From Torreya grandis (lineage: Eukaryota > Streptophyta > Pinopsida > Cupressales > Taxaceae), in contig JARHVA010004230.1 of assembly GCA_037957365.1 (NCBI GenBank), positions 688,501 to 752,500 of the forward strand: a DNA stretch of 64,000 bases, in the 5' to 3' direction. This document shows, one piece after another, positions 12,496 through 26,084 of this stretch; the stretch's first letter is position 1; each line of letters begins with the position of its first letter. A program made the position numbers and the translations under genes. Below the pieces are notes generated by a model. The model saw nothing but the letters and a program-made list of their open reading frames with translations, did no database searches and had not been told where the DNA came from.

Positions 12496-12498
<3 letters not shown>
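10953..12498. other. Gene-free stretch
   Basis: No recognisable coding region. The open frames at 11603-11908 and 12047-12334 show no family resemblance and have AT-driven composition. 11,390-11,620 contains the left member of a diverged repeat pair listed separately. Confidence 0.5.
11390..11620. repeat. Left member of a diverged direct-repeat pair (candidate old LTR)
   Basis: About 230 bp aligns with 16,560-16,805 in the same orientation. Shared landmarks in order are ATTAACT, AATTTTAAT/AATGAATTTAAT, AATGGA(A/C)AAATCATGAA and GATCAAA...GATGCATG. Termini, primer site and polypurine tract could not be found, so calling them LTRs is a guess. Confidence 0.35.

Positions 12499-12546
<48 letters not shown>
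12499..12546. repeat. (AT)n tract
   Basis: Uninterrupted AT run directly preceding the first copy of the triplicated unit. Confidence 0.9.
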
Positions 12547-12548
<2 letters not shown>

Positions 12549-12706
12549 TCAAGAAATATTTACATAAGGGCCATGGTCTACACACAATAGACAAGAAAAG
12601 AATAAACTATAATATATAAGTAATAATATCATTGGAGCATAGAACTATAAATATAGTATACACCATGTATATGTAATGTGATAACATCCTATCAAATAAC
12701 ATATGA

Positions 12707-12804
<98 letters not shown>

Positions 12805-13046
12805 GTATATTCATATTTTATTTGATAGGATGTTATCACATTACATATACATGGTGTATACTATATTTATAGTTCTATGCTCAAGAAATATTTACATAAG
12901 GGCCATGGTCTAGACACCATAGACAAGAAAAGAATAAACTATAATATATAAGTAATAATATCATTAGAGCATAGAACTATAAATATAGTATAAACCATGT
13001 ATATGTAATGTGATAACATCCTATCAAATAACATATGAATATACAT

Positions 13047-13048
<2 letters not shown>
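12544..13048. repeat. Direct-inverted-direct triplication around (AT)n
   Basis: Unit U1 (12544 to about 12714) is followed by (AT)n (about 12714-12792). Next comes an inverted copy of the last 80 or so bases of U1 (about 12793-12881), then a complete direct copy U2 (12876-13048). U1 and U2 differ at only about four or five positions. The inverted arm carries GGTGTATA, matching U1 (TATACACC) and not U2 (TATAAACC), so U1 was its template. At the inverted-to-direct junction the six bases TATGCT belong to both segments. The layout fits serial template switching; an assembly or read artefact must also be considered. Confidence 0.9.

Positions 13049-13106
<58 letters not shown>
13049..13106. repeat. 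(GT)n tract
   Basis: Uninterrupted GT run of about 58 bp directly after the second direct copy of the triplicated unit. Confidence 0.95.
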
Positions 13107-13108
<2 letters not shown>

Positions 13109-15359
13109 GTATTACATTTATAGAATGGTAACACCTATAAATATTGTAACCTTTACATAAGATGCCCCCATCATGGCATGACCACTAGGTAGAGGCAAAC
13201 CCAACATATATGTTCCTTTAAAATATGAGTTTCCTACATAACACTCATAAATACTAGTGAAATGCATGTGTGATAGTAAATATAATTATTTTATCTACTA
13301 ATCATGAGATAAATAACCAATGACAATGATGTAAAATAGATATATAATCATGATCAGGTCTTGATTTTGAATATTTGGAGTATTTTGAATGTTTTTATAA
13401 TTTTGAAATATTTAATTCTTTTAGTACTTATTTGATTTATTAAAACAATAAAAATAGAGAGTATGAGATAAAACCACAAGTTCAAAATTATAATAAAGGT
13501 ATGGGGTCTAAACAATATACAACATGTGTCAAAGTAAATTATGCACTGAAAATAATTGCATGGCCATGTATGCGAAAGATGAACCAACAATTTATGTAAA
13601 TTATAGATGGCATGCATGTGGGATATATAATATGTATGTGAAGGAATGATTTTACATCCTCATATCATCAAATGTACACTTTTCAAAGTATTAACACAGA
13701 CATATTGAGTAATGTAGGACATAAAGGAAAGGTTTTGCTTGAATAATATTATTGTGTAAAATGAAACTGAGTGTAGTTAAGAAAATTAGATGTATTAAGG
13801 ATTTTTTTACTCAATTTTTTATTTGAATATGTTAAAATATACAAGCCATTATCAAATGGATTGGGATATTAGTGATAATCAATCTTGACTATTTTTGGTC
13901 GATATTATCTTTGATGGAAAAATGTAATCTAACTTGTTTAGACTATAAAAAGAACATGATACATGACAAAATTTGGAAATATAAAATCATTATTTTGGAC
14001 TATTTAGATTAGAAAAGTGAAAAATAAGTGATAATATGATAAAAAATACATAAGGATTTGAGGCCTATAAGATTGATCGAATCAATAACATGTAAAAAGT
14101 ATATTAAATAATAATCTATGTAAAATAAACTATGTGTCATGAATAAATCCAAGGAATTAATCCACCCATTTGGAAATAATAAATATACATAATATGGATC
14201 CTTATTAGTAACTAAATTTGGGTTAATCCACCAATTGAGGTGGGATGCAGATATTTATATTTTGTATCAAATAAAGGAATGACTATTTTTCATGGGAAAG
14301 TAGAGATATGTCACCACTCATGTCCATCATCTTTTGAATCCTTCATTGTATTATTATTTTTTTAAATAACTAAGTCGATTGATGTTATCTTCGTCACTAT
14401 AGTACCAATATTCAAGATTATCATAATTAGAATCATAACCATCCTCTTACTATTGAAATTATGATATGCCACTCTAATCATCTTTTACATATATTTGTAA
14501 AAACTAATTTCACTATATATTCAAATAATCCTATTGGATTGTTGTTGTTCTTGAGACTGTTCATCATTATTTAGATATTGTATCTCATTCATAAATGAAA
14601 AAGAATTATTTTTTGTTGTTTGATTAATAGGAAGGGAATTAGTTTTTGTAATGACTTTTTGATTGAAATATGTAACCATGAAATTTTATTTATCCTTGTC
14701 TTATATGCATGAAGTAGATATGATGTTTAAATCCTTATAAACCACATTTTTACCATTAGTATTTTTAGTAAAATATTTATTTTTAACTTCCTTTTTAATA
14801 AAACTTTTTCTAAAGATGTTTTCTTGCTTGTCTTGAGTTTGTTTTTATAAATTATTATTTTGGGAATGTGATTTGAGTAACTTATACTTTTTTATTTGAT
14901 CCCTTTATTGATCTAGATATTTACTTTGGAATGTTTATTTTTATATCCTTTATTTTTAATATTTTTCCTTTTGTATCCTTTCTTTCTCTATTTTTTTCAT
15001 TTTTTCTAGTTGCACTTTTTCCTTTGGAAACGCACTCATAGTGTGAGTGGGTTACTTGATTGATTTATATATTGTAGGATAACCACTATCAATGATACTC
15101 TGTATTTTATTCTCCAAATAAAAAAATTATATATGATGGCCATAAATTATATGATATGCACAATAGTATTTTTTTCTTAGATGATGAATATGAAGTAATG
15201 TGATTATCTTGTTTTGAAGTCTTTAACCTAGAATATCACTTGAACTCTTATTTTTCTTATGTACACTTTTTGAATCAATAGTTGTATATGTATGTTTTTT
15301 TATTTGTTTAACCCATACTTGAGATGATATATTTTAGGGCAAAAAAATATTTGGATGGA
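13107..15359. other. Gene-free stretch with a low-complexity antisense region
   Basis: No identified gene. On the minus strand between about 15,030 and 14,300 the reading frames give runs rich in Lys, Glu, Gln and Asn (for example KKIEKERIQKEKY near 15,000-14,960). This suggests the remains of a coiled-coil or low-complexity protein, but stops are frequent and no family could be named. Confidence 0.35.
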
Positions 15360-15717
<358 letters not shown>

Positions 15718-16559
15718 ATTAACACTTACATGCTCTAGATTCTTTATCTATGTGATCTTATTTAAAATTTATGTGATCCTTGATCTAAAAAAGTTATTTT
15801 TCTTTTGTGATTATTCTATTAACTTTATCATAGTGACTATTTTATCTTTAAATGATTCACAAGAATAATCATTGGGCTATTTTGATTGAATATGCATATA
15901 AACACTATTAATAAGGTGTGTTGGAGATGAAGGGGGTTGATGGAGGAAATTTTAATTAACTTTAGAGTGTATTATAGGATGTGTCAATTGAGATTCCATA
16001 GACATAGAATATGTATTATGAATAATTACAACCTTGTTTATATTATATATTAATTTACCCAAATTTATTGCATGATTATGAAATATATTAAATATTTTAA
16101 GATGAATCCAAATAATTAGAACAATAATTAATTTGATTTGAAATTATACACCAAGAATAACCCATATAAGCATAATATGATGTGTACAATAAAAACCAAC
16201 CACCCCAAGAAATATGTTAGTTATTTTTTAAATATAAGAGAGTATTTTTATTAAAAATAATAGTTATAAAAAAATAAAAAAAATGATTTTAAAATTGGTA
16301 ACCCATTCATTTTCTAGGCTGAATTTACTAAAAATAGTAAATTACAAATTACAAAAACTTCTATATAGAATTTTGACAAACAATTTTTTTATTCTTTCAA
16401 TGTGGCTAACAAAAATATCTAATGATTTTGAAAATATATTTGTTTTGAACAAAAAATAAGAGAAAAAAATAATAACCGTAATAGAGTAAACCCTAATAAA
16501 AAATAAATAAAACAAAGGATTCAAAGCAATAGTTTGGACTCACCAATATCTTTTATCAA

Positions 16560-16805
16560 AAATTGGAATTAGTTTGTTATATTAACTCTAATTAAAATAA
16601 AATTAATTGAAGGGTATCATTTTTTCTAAATGAATTTTAATTATTATAATGAAATTAAAGTAATGGAATGGAAAAATCATGAATGAATGAAAGAAACTAG
16701 TTATGAAAAACACAAGAATAATTTGTCATTTTTTACCTGTAATTTGAATGTCCATAGTTAAAAGATGATTATAACTGATCAAATTAGATCTAATTAGATG
16801 CATGT
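16560..16805. repeat. Right member of a diverged direct-repeat pair (candidate old LTR)
   Basis: Aligns with 11,390-11,620 in the same orientation at about 5.2 kb distance. See that entry for landmarks and limits. Confidence 0.35.
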
Positions 16806-19123
16806 ATTTGAAACACATCTATCATGTTTCTAGGATGAAACCAATTATAAAAGGTTAATAATGACTTCCAGTATTGTCTTATGTGGGTCAATCATGACTT
16901 ACATGTATAAATAAGAAATTGATGGCATATTTGTTTGCAAATAATTGAACTACGCTTGTGTGAATAAATTCAGCCTTCGGCTATGCAAAGATCATCAAAC
17001 GATAAATTATTAAAAATTTAAACCATATGTATTGGAATAGATAAATACATAAAAAATAAATGGGGAGTGTAATGTGTTGAGCTAACCCAAATCACCCCCA
17101 TGTGTTTAACCTATTTTGTATTTCAATTAATCAATTTGAATAAAAATAAACTGATAGAAACTTATATAAAATAGGGTAAAATAAAATATATTATATTATA
17201 AAAATTAAATAAGATAAAATAATGAATTTCAAAATGGGAAATATATACTTAGCTTATGATCTGACTTTTCGTTGAATATATAGGTTGTTTTGAGATCAAC
17301 TATTGAATAATAAGATTTATGAATATTTTGATGCTAAAAATAGAGAAAAAACATGTATATGGAAAATTTAATATAATGGGACAAGTTCATAGTGAATTTT
17401 TATTTAGATAATATGATTCTATCCTATCAGACTATGCACTAGATTTAAAATTATAGGCATGTATTTTTGTGTCTTTATGTGTCCTATATCTGTGTAGATC
17501 TTGATTTGATATGTTGATGACCTGTTAAATAAAACTTATAATTATTACACAAGAAAAAAATTGGAATTAAATGAAAAAGTGGATAATATGAGTAATTTAA
17601 TATTTTATCTAAATGTTAGAAATATATATGTAATTAAGTGTTTCCTACATAACCCAAATGGGCCTTAGATCGGTGTAGTTCTCCCTCATAGATGTGTGTA
17701 TAATCATGGATGCAATACTAGATGATCTTTTTCATATGAATACCATTGATACAAACATAAAAATTATTTTTTCATCCTTAGGATATGTAAACAAATTAGT
17801 TATTTAACATATAAAACTGTGTAGATCTTTTGATCATTGAGATTAAGTGATTTTTTCCTTCATAAGACACTTGTTTCTATAGAATTTTGTATTCAAATTT
17901 ATGGGCTTATTGGTTTGTTAAGGAACCAGATCAAAATAACCAATGGTCATAAAAATAACTATTACTAACATAAATACTCATAAATCTTCCATAAGTCATA
18001 TTGGAAAGTTTTATGTTATAGGATAGGCTTGTAGTGTATCCTTATCCATGTAGTATAGACATATCAAAAAGACCTGAAATAAACATAGAGAAAATATAAA
18101 TCAATTTGGTATAGCCTAGATATAATGTGAAAATATATAATAGTAATATAAAGAGTAATTAATAAGTTGAAAATATAAAAAATTATAAGACTTGAAACAT
18201 AATGTGAGAATGACCCATTCATTCATCAACAATAATCCAAATAATTAGATTTATATAAGAGCATGTATTTTGAAAATTTTATGTTAAATTTGGGTGTCCA
18301 CATCCTCCTATACATATTTAAATGATGAAATAATGTTAAAATTATATATTAAAGGATAAATAGAAACTTGAGTGTGGAAACACATGTTGTCTTCATAAGT
18401 GGTGTTAATTGTCTTAGGTGACTAGCTAACCCAAGTGGAGATTGGGTCCTTTCAAATGTGTTTGCTTCCTAGTCAAGGAAAAAATAAATTTTGAAATTGG
18501 TAAGGTTTTGAGTTGATAAGTCATTTAGTGTCACTAAACCATAACTATACCAATGTGTAAGGTTATGTTGAGACTGATCAAGTCTTGATGAGTGAATATT
18601 TTAATGAGTATATATGTGTTTTCACCTATGAAGAGTGCACTAAAATAGATAAAATTTAAAATTGTCAAGTGACACTAAAATGTAATGGGAAAAAGGAAAA
18701 AAGGTATGGGAACTAGTAAATTGTTTATAAAATGTGACCAAGATGCAGAGTGTCACTAAGATCAAACTTGGACCATTTTTTAAAATATTAAAGACAATGT
18801 TGTAAATGGATTTAAATTCAATATGTAACTTCTTGAAACATTAAAATTTTACTTATTTAAAATTATACTAATTGGTATTTTTAATTTTTTTTAATATAAG
18901 AATAGGGAGAACATGAACTAGCTTCATGACCTTGTAAATTTATATTATGTCAAGCTCATATTTGAGTGTTTTTTTTAATATTTAGACAATGATTTTTGAA
19001 ATGGAAGGCATGTGCCCCCAATATTTTGTAAATTTTGATTTGTTATACATATTTCATTTAGTAAGTATCATTGTTTTTAAACATATAAGAGTTGTTTTGA
19101 GTGGTTAAATATTGATGTGTTAC

Positions 19124-19146
19124 CTCTCCCCCCCCACCACCCCATT
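19124..19146. other. C-rich tract, possible minus-strand polypurine tract
   Basis: CTCTCCCCCCCCACCACCCC on the plus strand resembles, on the minus strand, the polypurine tracts next to the LTRs of this window. No LTR could be recognised beside it, so the role is speculative. Confidence 0.25.
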
Positions 19147-19939
19147 AGTTTAGGTGAGGGGTGAGTGAAATAATACATTTACCTCAAAAGGATGTAGTTA
19201 ATTCCTGAAGTGTGCATTTTGATAATGATATTACAAATTATATAAAATTTTAAATTAATTAAAAGAAATATCCTAGTTTATATGATTCATAAACATATAT
19301 TATCATTATTATAATGAATTTGGCACTATGGGATTTTCATAATTATCATGTAAGATATTTCTAGTTGTATTTAGAGATTATAATTGATTATGAAGGGTAA
19401 CATGTGAGCCACAGGGCAACTTAGGTTAAAATTAAGAATATAAATAGTTTTAGAAATAAATATAATAGTTAATAGTTAAACTCATTTGAAACCCATAGTA
19501 AAATTGTAAAATTTACATTGAGAGTAAAAATGACTTGGAGATCCATACTTACACCACAATTTGAGCAAGTTCATGTTATAATGGAGATAGACTCAAAGAT
19601 TGGTTTGGCAAATATCATACCCATAATAAACATTACATTTATATTTTTATCAAGTTTGTCATTTTTATTTTTATTTTTCTTTATGTGTTTTTTCCTTCTA
19701 CAGTCGATCATATCTAGAGTCATCACAAAGTTTGCCATATTAGTGAAAACATTTATGCTCAATAAACCAAAAAATGCAATGTTGTCTACACAGATGTTTA
19801 TAGTAATTTAGACCTATATAATTTTGAAATGGAACTTGATTTAATATTTTTATATTGATTAATGACTTATATTTTGATATTTAAATTTTATTGTGCTTGT
19901 AAGGGCTCAAGAGTTATATTAAGGACATATTATGCATCT

Positions 19940-21131
19940 TTTTTGTGACCTTATTTTATTAAAGGATGAGACTATAATTATTTATATAGCTATACTAGGT
20001 GATATTGGTTAGTTATATTTCATTCCATATGATATGGATATGATGAAAAATTTATTAGAGTAGTGGGATTCAGATAGATGTACCTTTTAGTTTCCCACAA
20101 GACATATGATAGTGCCATTAGAGGATGTATGGAATATATTATGATTTCCAATATTTGGTGTTTGATTTTTGGTAGAGATGGGAGTAAGTATTGGTTATGC
20201 TCATAAATATATGATAGCTCATGAGATGGGTGTCAATGATATGTTAAGAGAGTATACCATTTTTTATTAGAGATTATAGTATCAAGTGTTTCACAGTTGT
20301 AAAAATGTCTATATGGTTTGATTTTTTGTTTTATAGATGTTGATGGATGAGGTGTTTCTATTTCATATAGGATGATTAATATTTTATGGAGTATTTGGGA
20401 TCATGATACTCTATATTCATGGGAGTTAAACATGTTAGCCAATTTGTACAGATGTTTGAACATATTTAATCGATATAGATATGGTGGAGGTATGGGCTGA
20501 GCCACATTGTTACATTATTGGGCATATGAGCATATAAATATTATTAGAATAGTTGGATGCCTCTAGCTAGATGGGATTAACCTCATATGTATACCAAATG
20601 GTACAAAGTATTATCCAAGTTATATGACTGAGCATGATGGATTAAATTCACATATTAGATCACTTGACAACATCTAATATTTTATGAAGACCATATTAAG
20701 GATTCATGGGATGGTATGAGGATGTCATGGAGTTACAACAAATTTGAGTTAGTTTTTAGATTCAAGATTAGTTTATAGGTGTGTATGAGTGGTTTCAAAG
20801 TGTGTGATTAACTAATTTGGTATTATATAGGAGTGCCTTTGACATCAATTATTTGGCCATGATCATAAGGACCCTATCAAAATCATGGGAGTGATATCAA
20901 CCATTAGTGGATGAGTTAGATCACTTTATAAAAGATGAGAGAGATGATGTGATATATATTATATATTTGGATGATGTTGGTTGTATGTATGAGTATAGAT
21001 TAAAATGGAAACAACATAGGTGGCCATGCCTATTCTTAGATGGTGTTATAGTATCCCCAATAGTAAACCCAAGAGTGGTTGATGTAGGTGGTAAGGATAT
21101 TTATAATATGTTTGTTGATATGTTTTTATAG
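19940..21131 (+). pseudogene. Plant mobile domain (PMD, aminotransferase-like) relic
   Basis: The plus strand reads through stops and frameshifts as a plant mobile domain protein. At about 20,067-20,165 one frame gives SDRCTF, stop, FPTRHMIVPLEDVWNIL, stop, FPIFGV. This matches the family signature THTFHLPxGEMTxTLxDVxxILxxPxxG. Further on, frames give LANLYRCLN (about 20,430) and HYWAYEHINIIR (about 20,510-20,550), the LLQxWxYEHI block of the family. A charged open stretch at 20,907-21,131 (DELDHFIKDERDDV) closes it. PMD proteins occur as host genes (the MAIN/MAIL1 group) and widely inside plant transposons. Decay and surroundings favour a transposon-borne copy, but no terminal repeats were found. 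Confidence 0.6.
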
Positions 21132-22299
21132 AATAATAAAATAAATGTTATTATTATGGTTGGCATGTATATAAGAGATGATGATTATCGATCATTGGTA
21201 ATATATGTGAATCTTCATGTGCTTATGAGACATATACCTAACATTTCCATTCCCAAGGATCTCATGAAATGAGTTAATGTAGTAGGTCCACATGCTTCCT
21301 TGATGGATAGAGTGGAATTTGTTACTATTGGTTATGTGTTTGTCTTATAGTTGGTTCCTCAAAATATACATACCTATTAAACTAGGTGAATTGAGTGATC
21401 TAAAAGGAAACTCAAGGGACTTTCATCTTATCATTTTAGTAATATTATTGGGACAATCCAAGGCACAAATGAAAGTATTGGGCTCCATGAAATATCCTAC
21501 TTGGATTAGATACCTAAGAGATGAATTCCATGAAGGCTCAATTGTTATTTCTACATAGACAAAACTCATTACACCACCTAATCCAATTCAATAGATTCAC
21601 TATTATAACAACATACTTTGAGATTTATAAATAAGGTGACATGTTAAATATACCAAAAAAACATTAAAAGGAAGGGAAGACTAAGGTAGAAAATAATTTT
21701 TCAATAAATCAAGAGAACAATAATGTTTAAAACCAAACATATGTCCAACCATAATTTTACAAATGTATGTTGAGTTTCACATGAGATCAAACTTTGGCCA
21801 CATAAGAAAGTGAGTCAAAGGTAAATAACATGTGCTTAATTCTAATAATTATTTTCACATGTAAACATATATAAGGTTGTTTTTTATCACACATGGGCTC
21901 ACAATGGTTTTATTAAAATATAAATAATTAAGAAACTAACTAGAATATCATGTAACCCATCAAAAATTGCATATATTTTAGAAAAAAACATAATAAATCA
22001 TATAAGATCAATATCATTTGCTTTAATATGGAAACTTATAAGACATCGATAAGATAAAACATAGAGAGAAAAATAGAACATGTATTAATCTTCTTGTGTT
22101 TCATTACAAAAATACCAACCTTAATAACATGTTACAAAATAACATATATAATGATGAGATGGGATCCACCTCTAAATAACATGAAATATAACTCTTAGAA
22201 ATAATGGCCCAAATCACTTACAAACCCAACCATTACCATGATGCACCTAGATAATACAAAGAAGAGATAAATGATACCCAAATTTTTGGTAGATCACAC
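21132..22299. other. Stretch without recognised gene
   Basis: A short plus-strand frame at 21,319-21,558 could be a C-terminal continuation of the mobile-domain relic, but nothing in it is diagnostic. The remainder shows no coding similarity. Confidence 0.4.
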
Positions 22300-24862
22300 C
22301 CTATTTGGGACCATGAGACTATTCAACATGAGCTCAGTAGGGGACTACTTACTAGATACAGAGGGATAAATATTTAAGATACCAATGTCTATTCCACCAA
22401 GTTTCCTCTCGATAAAGCTTTGAGAGAATGATAGCTGGCTCTTGGAAAAATACCTCTATTTGAGTAAACAATTTATCTTGTCTTGAGTGGGGATTCTATT
22501 GAGACCTTTAACTCATTAACCTAGCTAATGATTGTGGTTGATTATGTGTCAAGATATAATATGTCCTATTATTTTTATTTTTTTGCCTTCATAACATTAA
22601 TAATAATTATTTCCTTAAAATTATCTAGGTATACCCCAAATTCATCAAGGTTGAGAAGGTTCTATTCAAGTGAAAGATCATTGTGATGTTGACTTTCTTG
22701 AAGTAAGGATTTTATCCCTACTTTTCTCAAAGAGCCCAATGGTGGCTTGGATATCCCTAATTCAGTATTATAGTGATGTTTTCATGATCCCTATGAATGT
22801 TTCATATATATTTAGGTCTATGAAAGGAATGAGATTAAGCTATAAGAACATCCAGTTGTTGATAATTTCAACCATATTATTGTATTTATTATCCACCTTG
22901 ATAATTCCAACTAAATATTATTTTGGTCTTTGGAAGATCACATTTCTTTTATAAATATTTGTAGTCACCTCTACAATGGATATAAAATTTTGGAAAGGGT
23001 GTATTTAACCTCACCAACTAAACCAATAGGGAAAGAGCTCCTCACTTAGGATTCTAATGTCCTAACTTGCTCTTTGAGTTCCTCCATCAACTTTTTAATA
23101 ATATTATTAATGGCTTGATTACCAAGAATAGGTCTTATTTAATATTCTCCTCCCATTTGGTAGTATTATTCCTTGTAATAAATAATAGGTCATGTTACAT
23201 CCTTGATACCATAGGGTCACCATCATGTGTGAATGCCTAAGTGAGCACCATCTTCATCCTACCCAATATCTAATTGAATTGCATCTAAATATTAGGGTCC
23301 CCTTGGTCCATTTATAGCCTTTGTGGACATGAATCTTCAATGGGGCCCATACATCCTTAATTTTCCATTATTTCCAAGGTAGTGGAATATGAATCAATAA
23401 GGGTGGTTGTAGCTAAAGTGTAATGTTAAGCAATGGGTTGATGAGGAAAGAGTAAAGGTGAGATATGGAATGGATTAGATGATGGAGGAGGTAACATGGG
23501 TGAAATGTGAGGAGTTACCAAATGGGAATATTGGGTTAATAATTGAGATATTAATTAGTCATGGGCCATGAAGACTTAGGGGGAAATTATACTTGAGAGT
23601 TGTGTATTCAATCTAGAAGAGGAAATTTGTTTATTAAAGACAAGTCCTAAGGAGATTGGTGTAAGGGGGAGAGGGGCCCTTGATGTTATTACAAGTTAAA
23701 CTATAGGCTACATGAGTGGTTGAGGTGAAATCAGCCCTAGTTACTTGGTAGGATTTACCTTTACACTAACCTCAAGTGTTGTTTAAGTATAATGGGCATC
23801 TAGGATGGAACATGTGGAAGATTTTTTTTTATTTTTGCTCTTGTTTAGATTCCAAGATAACAAGCAAAAAGGATATCACGGAACTCATATTTATACATGT
23901 TACCAAGGTAATTATGGAATTTTGGGGACCAATGTCATCAAGGCTATTATGAATATAGGGTAAACATGAACTAAGGTATCAATAAAGATTGTGCTAGCTT
24001 GAAAGGCTATCTTGAGACAAGTAATGGAGAAACTAGGGAGAAAAAGTTGAACTAGGACAAAATGTGATCACATGATAAATTGGAGGTGATGTAAAACTAG
24101 GAGCATAAAATATGGGAAGGCTATAGATAGGATAGGAAGCCATGAGGTCATGATTAGAAATACCAAAATTAAGTGGTAAAATTCTCAAGGGATTCTAAGT
24201 ACGGTCCCAAGGTGGGTCCTCCTAAAACTCTAAGCTATTTGAAAAAGGAAATGTATGGGTAGTCTAGAATTTACTTACCCATGAGGTTTTCATAGGTGAA
24301 ATACACACTAAGACAACATATTAGTAGCATGGGTAACCCCTTAAAATATTAATTAAGATATTATTCTCACTGATATTGATACTTCAAAAATAAGATGACA
24401 TAGATTTAATCTCTCTTCTATATGGACCTAGGCTATGTTTGAGATCTTTGATGACATATTGCTTCTATATTCTAGATAACCTTTGCATCTTTAGTAAGGA
24501 TGAGGTGGGTCACATCATTTAAGTGGATCTCATGGTTATACATAATATTGATCCATGCATGTTACATATCCACAAGGGTGTCCACTATGTTATTAATATC
24601 CCATTGTCTATGGTCAACCTTAGGGAGGTTTAAAGAGTCTTTTTGGAGGGACACAACTTGTAACACAATTAAATTCTTATATTCATTTCAGTTTCTAATC
24701 ATGAGTAACTACATGTAAACCTTATGGAAAGGTAAAGACATATGGTACCATTGGCCAACTACCAAGTGATTTCCTACTAAACAAGGTGGTTTGGGATAAT
24801 TTAGGGTAGATTAAGAGTATCCTCTTAGATTCTTTCCACCCTAATCATAATATGGTCCTAAT
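22300..24862 (-). pseudogene. Decayed long ORF region of unknown family, minus strand
   Basis: Stitching minus-strand frames gives protein-like text. NLPKVDHRQWDINNIVDTL and HEIHLNDVTHLIL lie at about 24,630-24,490. KYQYQ and LPMLLICCLSVYFTYENL follow at about 24,390-24,280, and WKIKDVWAPLKIHVHKGYKW at about 23,370-23,310. A charged, probably coiled-coil segment IIKKLMEELKEQVRTLES is at about 23,110-23,050. Stops are frequent. It does not resemble RT, integrase or a named gag, and I cannot assign a function. The gypsy-1 LTR begins directly at its upstream edge, suggesting that the retrotransposon landed in it. Confidence 0.4.
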
Positions 24863-24868
24863 AGTACT

Positions 24869-26034
24869 TGTATACACAATTTTTTTTAAACTTTATCATT
24901 TATTGCCACTTTTTCTCTTATAAGAACCTATCAAGTTTTAATCTCTCTAAGTTAATGCTTCAAAGGGTGTGTTGGGAAAGGGGTGGGTAGACCTTTGGTG
25001 ATTCACAATATTTTTGATCTTTATAACATTACCCAAAACTACTAAAAGTCACATTTATCCAACTTCATAAGTAATTAAAACCCATTTACCCAATTTTATA
25101 ATAAATTACCCTTCAAAAATAGCCCTTGATTAAGCAAACATCCTTTTTAGTCATTTTCATACTATGTCATCCAAGTTGATCTTGTGAGGGATTAAACACA
25201 CACTGTGAAACTAGGTTGGCCTGACCAACCTACTTTGAGACCTAATGACTACTTTTCACACCTAACAAAATCAATCTAGTTGATCACATTGGTTAAAATT
25301 ATAGGAGTTTTTAGGGTCAATACTTAGATATAAATACCCCCTTCACATCAAATCCAAAGAGATCAAATTTCATTTTCATATTGTTAAATCTCACATTTCT
25401 ACTAACTATATACTTGAGGAGTCATTTCTTAGGATTTTACCTTGGAAGGAAAGAAGCTTGTCTTATTGGAAAGTCTTGGATGTAAAGTAAGGGTATTTTA
25501 TCTTAGAGATAATTTATATAGTGTGATACTTACAAAGGAAAAATAACCTCTTTAAAATAACCATTGGCCAAGGGAGAGATTGAGACACAACAATTTCATC
25601 CAAAGTTAAATATTCCTAATTTCTACTCTTTTATTTGGTAGATAGATATTTCATAAAGTAATAGGCTAAATGTGTTAATCCTTTTTTATTTTACCTCTAT
25701 ATTAACTTTATTAGAATTATCTTTTCTTGTTATATGTTTTTTATCATTAACTATCTACATTTGTGCCATAAGATTTAGTGATTACTAGATTAGATTTATT
25801 TTATGTATTATATGCCTAGCTAAGGTTATTGCCTCATATCATTTATGTAGAGGTTTTGAAACTCTCTCTTTTGGTATTATGTAGTACTATACTTCTTGGT
25901 TAAGTTTAGAAAATCTGAATTGGTCATGCCCTAATATAAATAGTTGTGAAAAGAGTTGTTGGTAAGATTACCTTCTTTGAGATGGGGATGCAGTAAGACA
26001 AACAAGTTTTAGATCCATCTTAATTAATTACATG
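24869..26034 (+). repeat. gypsy-1 left (5') LTR
   Basis: Starts TGTATACACAA. The end is set by comparison with 57,400-57,426 and by the primer site at 26,040; the exact last base is uncertain by a few bases. Blocks shared with the right LTR include AAATCCAAAGAGA, AAGCTTGT and AGGGAGAGATTGAG. It contains a TATA box at 25,329 and an 8-bp-stem dyad TAGGTTGG/CCAACCTA at about 25,211-25,231. Confidence 0.8.
25329..25336 (+). promoter_or_regulatory. TATA box of gypsy-1 LTR promoter
   Basis: TATAAATA within the left LTR. The right LTR has CATAAATAC at the aligned place (48,574-48,582), so the core is conserved with one change. About 30 bp downstream lies the conserved AAATCCAAAGAGA block, a plausible transcription start region. 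Confidence 0.55.
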
Positions 26035-26039
26035 TATTT

Positions 26040-26052
26040 TGGTGAACTAAAC
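26040..26052 (+). other. gypsy-1 primer-binding site
   Basis: TGGTGAACTAAAC follows the left LTR within a few bases. The minus-strand gypsy-2 has TGGTGAACCTGAC in the same position, so the shared TGGTGAAC core is probably the tRNA-complementary site. I cannot name the tRNA. Confidence 0.6.
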
Positions 26053-26084
26053 ATGAATCTAACCCTTACATTCTCAATTTTTCA

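Larger units (their letters stand above)
15718..19900. other. Gene-free stretch
   Basis: No recognisable gene. It includes the right member of a diverged repeat pair (16,560-16,805) and a C-rich tract at 19,124-19,146. The frame at 19,518-19,811 has a hydrophobic run but no family resemblance, and an equal-sized antisense frame overlaps it, so it is not called. Confidence 0.5.

Noticed and set aside
14300..15030. Lys/Glu-rich antisense text as an endogenous pararetrovirus or other viral relic
   Set aside because: Only low-complexity similarity; no movement protein, coat or RT motif is visible nearby.
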